Part shown: one piece after another, positions 6,771 to 10,989 of the stretch | Layout of the letters: the number at the start of each line of letters is the position of its first letter | How positions within the stretch are numbered: the stretch's first letter is position 1 | DNA from: Desulfobulbaceae bacterium | Lineage (GTDB): Bacteria; Desulfobacterota; Desulfobulbia; Desulfobulbales; Desulfobulbaceae | Reading direction: 5' to 3' | Length of the DNA: 10,989 nt | Assembly: GCA_011322715.1 (NCBI GenBank) | Contig: DRLX01000163.1 | Span: forward strand, 1 to 10,989 | Made by a program: the position numbers and the translations under genes | The notes under the pieces: model-generated | Told to the model about the DNA's origin: nothing | What the model saw: only the letters and a program-made list of their open reading frames with translations | Database searches by the model: none

Positions 6771-7445
6771 TTACTTGATCTGGCTGAGGATCTCCTCGGA
6801 GATTTCCTGGATACCCTTGGAGCCATCCACGGAGATAACCTTGGCATCACTCTTGTCTTTGAAATAATTGACGGCGGCCATGGTGCCCGTTTTGTCGTCA
6901 TAGTAGATATCGTGACGTTTGTTGATAGCGTCTTCGTCCTGGTCATCGGCGCGGGCGGAAAGTTCGCCGCCGCAAACCCGGCAGACCAGTTTGCCGTCTT
7001 TTTCCACCGGTTTAATGGCTTCGAAGGCGATGTGATTGGGGTGGTTCGGGTCGTTGGCGCAGAGTCTGCGGCCCATGATCCGTTCTTTAGCAATGTTGCG
7101 ATCCAGAACGATTTCAAGAACATAGTCAAGGGGCATACCGGATTCTTTCAGCGCTTTATCCAGGGCTTCAGCCTGGGCCAGGGAACGGGGAAAACCGTCG
7201 AGGATCCAGCCGTTTCCTTTTGATTTTCCAAGGGTCTCAAGGACCATGGGAATGGTAATATCGTCGGGAACCAGATCGCCGCGTTCAATATACTCCTTAG
7301 CCTTTTTTCCGAGCTCGGTTCCACCTTTGATGTGTTCGCGGAAAATAGCGCCGGACTCAATGTGGTCCAAACCATATTTTTTTGCTACAATAGCACCTTG
7401 GGTGCCCTTACCGCTGCCGTTAGGTCCGAAAGCCAAAATGTTCAT
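6771..7445 (-). CDS. adk: adenylate kinase with metal-binding lid
   Basis: 224 residues starting at ATG 7445, chosen because GGGAG at 7458-7454 sits eight bases upstream and the protein then begins MNILAFGPNGSGKGT; an ATG at 7460 would add five residues but has no ribosome-binding site. The enzyme interconverts ATP + AMP and 2 ADP in the cytoplasm. P-loop GPNGSGKGT is at 7-15, the AMP-binding SGAIFREHI at 31-39, GDLVPDDIT at 56-64, WILDGFPRS at 80-88, and the lid begins at GRRLC (125-129). The lid has Cys129-X5-His135-X19-Cys155-X2-Cys158, close to the Zn/Co/Fe site of Desulfovibrio gigas adenylate kinase (Cys129-X5-His-X15-Cys-X2-Cys), with a spacer four residues longer. Sulfate activation and APS reduction release AMP, so this enzyme is central in sulfate reducers. 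It is followed by a strong terminator. Confidence 0.97.
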   Translation of the reverse strand: MNILAFGPNGSGKGTQGAIVAKKYGLDHIESGAIFREHIKGGTELGKKAKEYIERGDLVPDDITIPMVLETLGKSKGNGWILDGFPRSLAQAEALDKALKESGMPLDYVLEIVLDRNIAKERIMGRRLCANDPNHPNHIAFEAIKPVEKDGKLVCRVCGGELSARADDQDEDAINKRHDIYYDDKTGTMAAVNYFKDKSDAKVISVDGSKGIQEISEEILSQIK

Positions 7446-7453
7446 AAATTCAT

Positions 7454-7458
7454 CTCCC
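7454..7458 (-). promoter_or_regulatory. ribosome-binding site that fixes the adk start
   Basis: GGGAG on the - strand, eight bases before ATG 7445. It overlaps the upstream ATG at 7460-7458, making the longer protein unlikely. Confidence 0.75.
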
Positions 7459-7529
7459 ATGCATTAAAAAATTAAAGAGTACTCTCTCCATTGGAGGAGG
7501 CGTAACCAGCATATTGTGTTGGTCATGCA

Positions 7530-7561
7530 GAGAGGCGAAAAAAATGAATGGCCTCTCATTC
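7530..7561 (-). promoter_or_regulatory. mutually exclusive hairpins at the 5' end of the adk leader
   Basis: On the - strand GAGAGGC (7557-7551) can pair with GCCTCTC (7536-7530), a 7-bp stem with a 14-base loop. Alternatively GAATG (7561-7557) can pair with CATTC (7550-7546), and that stem is followed by ATTTTTTT. The two cannot form together. If the promoter at 7570-7598 is used, these lie at the very 5' end of a leader of about 118 bases. The stems are short, so this may only be a 5' stabilising hairpin or chance. Confidence 0.35.
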
Positions 7562-7569
7562 AACAGCCT

Positions 7570-7598
7570 ACTATAGCGTACCTTCCCCGATTTGGCTA
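7570..7598 (-). promoter_or_regulatory. candidate adk promoter
   Basis: On the - strand TAGCCA (7598-7593, four of six matches to -35) and TATAGT (7575-7570, five of six matches to -10) are 17 bases apart. Initiation would be near 7563. Confidence 0.45.
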
Positions 7599-7620
7599 TC
7601 AAAATATGTCTCTATTATTT

Positions 7621-7649
7621 TTGACAATGGGTTCGAAAAAGGGTACAAA
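7621..7649 (+). promoter_or_regulatory. candidate hom promoter
   Basis: Perfect TTGACA (7621-7626), 17-base spacer, then TACAAA (7644-7649, four of six). Initiation near 7656 gives a leader of about 59 bases. Its -35 box lies 22 bases from that of the candidate adk promoter on the other strand, so the two promoters are back to back. Confidence 0.55.
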
Positions 7650-7714
7650 TTGGCGGCAGACAGGAGGTTTGCGGCAAGAATAAATCCAAGGAAAGAAATA
7701 AATAAAAAGAACTG

Positions 7715-9019
7715 ATGAAAGAGATAAAGGTAGGACTCATAGGTTTTGGAACCGTCGGCAGCGGTCTGGCCGAGGTCATGCTTGCCCAGCAGGAGAGGCT
7801 TGAAAAACGCAGCGGACTTTGCGTGCGGTTGGCGGCGGTTGCCGATATCAATATTGCGCAGTTGCCGCCGCAGTTTTCCGGGGTCCGTTTACACCGGGAC
7901 GCAGCTGAGCTGATCAATGATCCGGAAATAGATATTATCGTTGAGCTGATCGGCGGTATCCAACCGGCCAAGACCTTTGTCATGGATGCCATTGCCGCCG
8001 GCAAACACGTGGTGACGGCAAACAAGGCCCTGCTTTCCCAGGAGGGCAAGGACATCTTTGCGGCCGCGGCGGCAAAAGGGGTTGAGGTCGGTTTTGAGGC
8101 CAGTGTCGGCGGCGGTATCCCGGTGATAAAATCACTGAAAGAGGGACTGGTGGCCAATAAAATCCTCGCGATCATGGGGATAATGAATGGAACGGCCAAC
8201 TATATTCTTACCCGCATGACCGATGAGGGCGTTGCCTTTGATGTGGTCCTCAGGGATGCGCAGGAACAGGGATTTGCAGAGGCCGATCCCACCTATGATA
8301 TCGAGGGCATTGATACCGCCCACAAGCTGGCCATTCTCATGACCATGGCTTATGGTATGAATATTACCCATAACGATATTGCTACCGAGGGAATTTCCCG
8401 GATTGAGCCGATGGATATTGAGTTTGCTCGGGAATTCGGTTGTCGGATCAAGCTGCTGGCCATAAGTCGCAACCATGACGAGCATGTGGAGGCAAGGGTG
8501 CATCCGACCATGGTGCCGGAGACGCATCTGCTGGCCAAGATCGACGGTGCCTTTAATGCCATTCATTTCACCGGTGACATGGTCGGCAATGTCCTCTTCT
8601 ATGGTCTGGGCGCCGGTAAGATGCCGACCGGGTCCGCAGTTGCCGCCGATATCATGGATATCGCCCGTGATATTCATGCCGCATCCGTCGGCCGGGTGCC
8701 GTCGTTATCCTATCTGCCTGAAAATATCGGAGAGCGTAGGATAACCTCCATTGATGAGTTGTCCTGCCCTTATTATTTCAGGATATCGGCCAGGGATGAG
8801 CCGGGCGTGCTGGCAACTATTGCCGGAATTCTCAGTAAAAATGCGATCAGCATCGAATCCGTTATTCAGAAGGGTCGGCAGGAGAGCGGCCCGGTGGCCA
8901 TTGTCATGCGCACCCATACCGCGCAGGAATCCGCAGTCAGTATCGCCCTGCAGGAAATAGATGCCCTTGCCGTGGTCACGGCGCCGACGGTGAAGATACG
9001 AATGCTTGAAGATGACTGA
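7715..9019 (+). CDS. hom: homoserine dehydrogenase with C-terminal ACT domain
   Basis: 434 residues, typical for the monofunctional enzyme. It reduces aspartate semialdehyde to homoserine with NAD(P)H, at the branch to threonine and methionine. The N-terminal Rossmann segment is VGLIGFGTVGSGLAEV (6-21); VVTANKALLS (99-108) lines the cofactor site; FEASVGGGIPVI (127-138), GIMNGTANYILTRM (155-168) and the signature AEADPTYDIEGIDTAHKLAIL (188-208) form the substrate site, with Lys204 the likely catalytic base. Residues about 353-430 (YFRISARDEPGVLATIAGIL) are an ACT domain, which in relatives mediates feedback inhibition by threonine. No strong ribosome-binding site lies at the usual distance: the leader just before ATG is A-rich, and a perfect AGGAGG (7662-7667) is 47 bases away. 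Followed after 66 bases by a likely homoserine kinase. Confidence 0.97.
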   Translation: MKEIKVGLIGFGTVGSGLAEVMLAQQERLEKRSGLCVRLAAVADINIAQLPPQFSGVRLHRDAAELINDPEIDIIVELIGGIQPAKTFVMDAIAAGKHVVTANKALLSQEGKDIFAAAAAKGVEVGFEASVGGGIPVIKSLKEGLVANKILAIMGIMNGTANYILTRMTDEGVAFDVVLRDAQEQGFAEADPTYDIEGIDTAHKLAILMTMAYGMNITHNDIATEGISRIEPMDIEFAREFGCRIKLLAISRNHDEHVEARVHPTMVPETHLLAKIDGAFNAIHFTGDMVGNVLFYGLGAGKMPTGSAVAADIMDIARDIHAASVGRVPSLSYLPENIGERRITSIDELSCPYYFRISARDEPGVLATIAGILSKNAISIESVIQKGRQESGPVAIVMRTHTAQESAVSIALQEIDALAVVTAPTVKIRMLEDD

Positions 9020-9085
9020 TTTTTTTCTTGTTTCGGGATCTACCATCCTGTGTCCGCTTAATGTTCGATTCCAGGGAGAGCATGG

Positions 9086-10303
9086 ATGAAATATATCCTG
9101 ATCATTGGTGACGGCATGGGGGATGAACCCATTGCCGAGCTTGATGGTAAGACACCCCTTGAGGCCGCCGTCACACCGGTTATGGACCGCCTGTCAAGGG
9201 CAGGGGAACAGATGCTGGTGCGCACGGTTCCGGCAGGTTATCCGCCGGGAAGTGATGTGGCTAATCTTTCGTTGCTCGGTTATGAACCGGAGAAGTATTA
9301 TACCGGTCGGGCACCCCTGGAAGCCGCATCTATGGGCGTGGACCTTGGGGCCGATGAGGTGGCCTATCGCTGCAACCTGGTCACCCTGGAAAAGGAGAAC
9401 GACAGGGTGATAATGCGTGATTACAGCGCCGGTCATATTACAACTCCTGAGAGTACAGCCCTGATAACGGCGGTTGAAGAGCAATGTGGAACAAAACGTC
9501 TGCGCCTGTATCCGGGTATCAGTTATCGGCATCTCCTGGTTGTAAAGGGAGGGTCGCCCGAACTGACAACGGTTCCGCCCCATGATCACCTGGATAAAGA
9601 TGTAACCGACTTTTACGCAAAGTATCTGCAGGTTGATTATTTGAAAACATTGATGGAAAAATCAACTACGGTGCTGGCCGATCATCCCGTCAATGTGGAG
9701 AGGATTCGGCAGAGGAAAAATCCCGCCAACTCGATCTGGCTCTGGGGAGAGGGAAAGAGTCCATCCATGCAACCCCTGTCGGAACGGTTTGGGATCAACG
9801 GCGCCCTTATATCCGCCGTTGATCTACTTAAGGGCATCGGAGTCTATGCAGGCCTTGCCGTGCCTGAAGTAGAGGGGGCGACCGGCTACATCGATACCAA
9901 TTACGCCGGTAAGGTCGACGCGGCGCTGGCCGCACTTGCAAACGGGGACCTGGCAATCGTTCATCTTGAGGGGCCGGACGAGGCAGGGCATCAGGGAAGT
10001 CTTGCCGACAAGGTGCAGGCAATAGAAGACCTGGATGCGAAAATAATTGCTCCCATTCTTCATAAGATGGAAAAAACTGAGGCACATTTTCGGATGGTCG
10101 TCTGTATGGATCATTACACACCGCTCTCCATGCGCACCCATGTCGACTGGCCGGTCCCGGTCCTACTGTATGACTCCCGTGGTGTTGCCCGGGCAAGCGG
10201 ACGCAGTTACAGTGAGGTCAATGCCGGCAAAAGTGCCGAGGAAAATGGACTTTCTCCGGCAAGTGGGGCCCTTTTTTTTGAGCGTTTTATCCGTGGGGCA
10301 TAG
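9086..10303 (+). CDS. archaeal-type cofactor-independent phosphoglycerate mutase family protein, probable homoserine kinase
   Basis: 405 residues; ATG 9086 has AGGGAGAG at 9073-9080, and the overlapping ATG at 9082 is in another frame. It belongs to the alkaline-phosphatase-like metalloenzymes of the ApgM type. Metal and catalytic positions visible are Asp9 (IIGDGMGD), Ser56 in PPGSDVANLSLLGY as the phospho-acceptor, RDYSAGHIT (111-119), GPDEAGHQG (296-304) with Asp298 and His302, MDHYTP (341-346) with Asp342 and His343, and His352. Proteins of this subfamily (TIGR02535) have been proposed to be homoserine kinases because they sit beside threonine-pathway genes in genomes lacking thrB. Here it directly follows hom, supporting that role over glycolytic mutase. 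Known: fold and metal site. Inferred: substrate homoserine. A phosphoglycerate mutase activity is the alternative. The next gene starts two bases after its stop. Confidence 0.9.
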   Translation: MKYILIIGDGMGDEPIAELDGKTPLEAAVTPVMDRLSRAGEQMLVRTVPAGYPPGSDVANLSLLGYEPEKYYTGRAPLEAASMGVDLGADEVAYRCNLVTLEKENDRVIMRDYSAGHITTPESTALITAVEEQCGTKRLRLYPGISYRHLLVVKGGSPELTTVPPHDHLDKDVTDFYAKYLQVDYLKTLMEKSTTVLADHPVNVERIRQRKNPANSIWLWGEGKSPSMQPLSERFGINGALISAVDLLKGIGVYAGLAVPEVEGATGYIDTNYAGKVDAALAALANGDLAIVHLEGPDEAGHQGSLADKVQAIEDLDAKIIAPILHKMEKTEAHFRMVVCMDHYTPLSMRTHVDWPVPVLLYDSRGVARASGRSYSEVNAGKSAEENGLSPASGALFFERFIRGA

Positions 10304-10305
10304 GG

Positions 10306-10779
10306 ATGAGTAACCTGCGACTCCCCATGGACGGGCCCATTTTTCAGGTCCGGTATCGGGTGATTTATGGGGATACCGATGCCGGCAGGGTGGTCTATAA
10401 TGCCAATTACCTGCGTTTTTTCGAGATCGGACGTACTGAAATGATGCGGGCATGGGCCATGCCCTATCAGGACATAGAAAAACAGGGCTTCATCCTGCCG
10501 GTTACCGAAACGTATCTGCGTTACAAGGCACCTGCTCACTATGATGACCTGTTGGACATTAGTATTTGCCTGGCCGAATTAAAAAAAGTTTCCTGCCGAT
10601 TCCATTATCGCATCACGAGGACAACCGGAGGAAAAGAACAATTGCTGGTCAAGGGATTTACCAACCATGCCTGTGTGAATCATCGGGGTAAATTGACTCC
10701 TCTGCCGCCGGCTATCCATGCACGGATAGCCGCAATCCTGGACGGTAAAAAAGAAAAGAAAAGTAGTGACTGCCATTGA
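10306..10779 (+). CDS. YbgC/FadM-like hotdog-fold acyl-CoA thioesterase
   Basis: 157 residues, start two bases after the apgM-like stop, so the pair is probably cotranscribed; GTGGGG at 10293-10298 can serve as ribosome-binding site, and Met8 (10327) is an alternative start. The N-terminal signature VIYGDTDAGRVVYNANYLRFFEIGRTE (19-45) is that of 4-hydroxybenzoyl-CoA thioesterase-type hotdog proteins; Asp25 is the expected catalytic aspartate. An arginine replaces the second glycine of the usual DAGGVVY. The rest, including LPVTETYLRYKAPAHYDDLLDI (64-85), fits the fold. Such enzymes hydrolyse acyl-CoAs as tetramers in the cytoplasm; the substrate here cannot be told. The C-terminal tail GKKEKKSSDCH is basic and looks disordered. 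The stop codon lies inside the -35 box of the following tRNA gene. Confidence 0.92.
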   Translation: MSNLRLPMDGPIFQVRYRVIYGDTDAGRVVYNANYLRFFEIGRTEMMRAWAMPYQDIEKQGFILPVTETYLRYKAPAHYDDLLDISICLAELKKVSCRFHYRITRTTGGKEQLLVKGFTNHACVNHRGKLTPLPPAIHARIAAILDGKKEKKSSDCH

Positions 10780-10804
10780 CAAAAAAGAGTCCATGATATA
10801 TATT
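10776..10804 (+). promoter_or_regulatory. promoter of tRNA-fMet
   Basis: TTGACA (10776-10781), 17-base spacer, TATATT (10799-10804). The predicted start near 10811 is about five bases before the mature tRNA. Bases 10777-10779 are also the TGA stop of the thioesterase gene. Confidence 0.8.
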
Positions 10805-10815
10805 GCTGATTGCAA

Positions 10816-10892
<77 letters not shown>

Positions 10893-10901
10893 AGTTATTT
10901 T

Positions 10902-10939
10902 AAGGACTCACAGCCGATGGCTATGAGTCCTTTTTTTTT
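10902..10939 (+). terminator. intrinsic terminator after tRNA-fMet
   Basis: AAGGACTCA (10902-10910) pairs with TGAGTCCTT (10924-10932); inside, AGCC (10912-10915) pairs with GGCT (10919-10922) around loop GAT, with a single C/A mismatch between the two stems. Nine T follow (10931-10939). Bases 10940-10989 after it show no recognisable feature. Confidence 0.92.
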
Positions 10940-10989
10940 GCTGTGTTCTTATCAATCTTTCATTTTCACGGTTTAATGTGATCCTTTCC

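Noticed and set aside
7662..7684. Perfect AGGAGG in the hom leader, possibly for a short leader peptide
   Set aside because: The only nearby start, TTG at 7669, is one base away and would give a four-residue peptide; the spacing is too short and there are no Thr or Met codons as an attenuator would need.
7615..8199. 194-codon - strand frame covering the hom promoter and the start of hom
   Set aside because: Low-complexity Ser/Ala/Pro-rich translation with no motifs, antisense to the clearly real hom gene.
10272..10279. Run of eight T inside the mutase-like gene, possible phase-variation tract
   Set aside because: It encodes Leu-Phe-Phe near the C terminus in a housekeeping gene, the frame is intact, and eight bases is short for contingency switching.

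Overview
The window looks like a chromosomal housekeeping region of a Gram-negative anaerobe of the Desulfobacterota (former Deltaproteobacteria), probably a sulfate reducer or relative. Three things point there: an adenylate kinase whose lid carries a Cys-X5-His...Cys-X2-Cys metal site like that known from Desulfovibrio, a CobA-HemD fusion next to hemC, and a phosphoglycerate-mutase-like protein directly after homoserine dehydrogenase where a normal homoserine kinase would be expected. The assignment is inferred from gene content only. I see no insertion sequences, phage genes, CRISPR array or rRNA.

Layout. (1) 1-2082, + strand: the 3' end of a trans-polyprenyl diphosphate synthase, a divergent polysaccharide deacetylase starting on GTG immediately after its stop, and a histidine-phosphatase-family protein whose last codons form an intrinsic terminator. 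(2) 2115-6667, - strand, read right to left: a GmhA-type SIS sugar-phosphate isomerase, a deoxyhypusine-synthase-like protein, hemC, a cobA-hemD fusion (ATGA overlap with hemC) and a small cereblon-like CULT-domain protein overlapping the end of cobA-hemD. Spacing suggests one transcription unit, with a possible extra promoter before hemC. (3) 6771-7445, - strand: adk, separated from gmhA by a strong hairpin terminator. (4) 7446-7714: a 269-base divergent regulatory region with candidate promoters in both directions. (5) 7715-10779, + strand: homoserine dehydrogenase, an archaeal-type phosphoglycerate mutase family protein that is a likely homoserine kinase, and a YbgC-like hotdog thioesterase. 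(6) 10816-10892: initiator tRNA-fMet with its own promoter, whose -35 box contains the stop codon of the thioesterase gene, followed by a terminator.

How the parts work together. HemC and CobA-HemD take porphobilinogen to uroporphyrinogen III and on to precorrin-2, the branch toward siroheme, cobalamin and, in many sulfate reducers, haem made from siroheme. Hom and the mutase-like protein would make O-phosphohomoserine for threonine. Adk recycles AMP, which sulfate reducers make in quantity when they activate and reduce sulfate. GmhA supplies the heptose of lipopolysaccharide.

The most interesting items are the CULT-domain protein, with an intact tri-tryptophan ligand cage, at the end of a tetrapyrrole operon, and the deoxyhypusine-synthase-like protein lacking the usual active-site lysine motif. 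Neither has an obvious role here.
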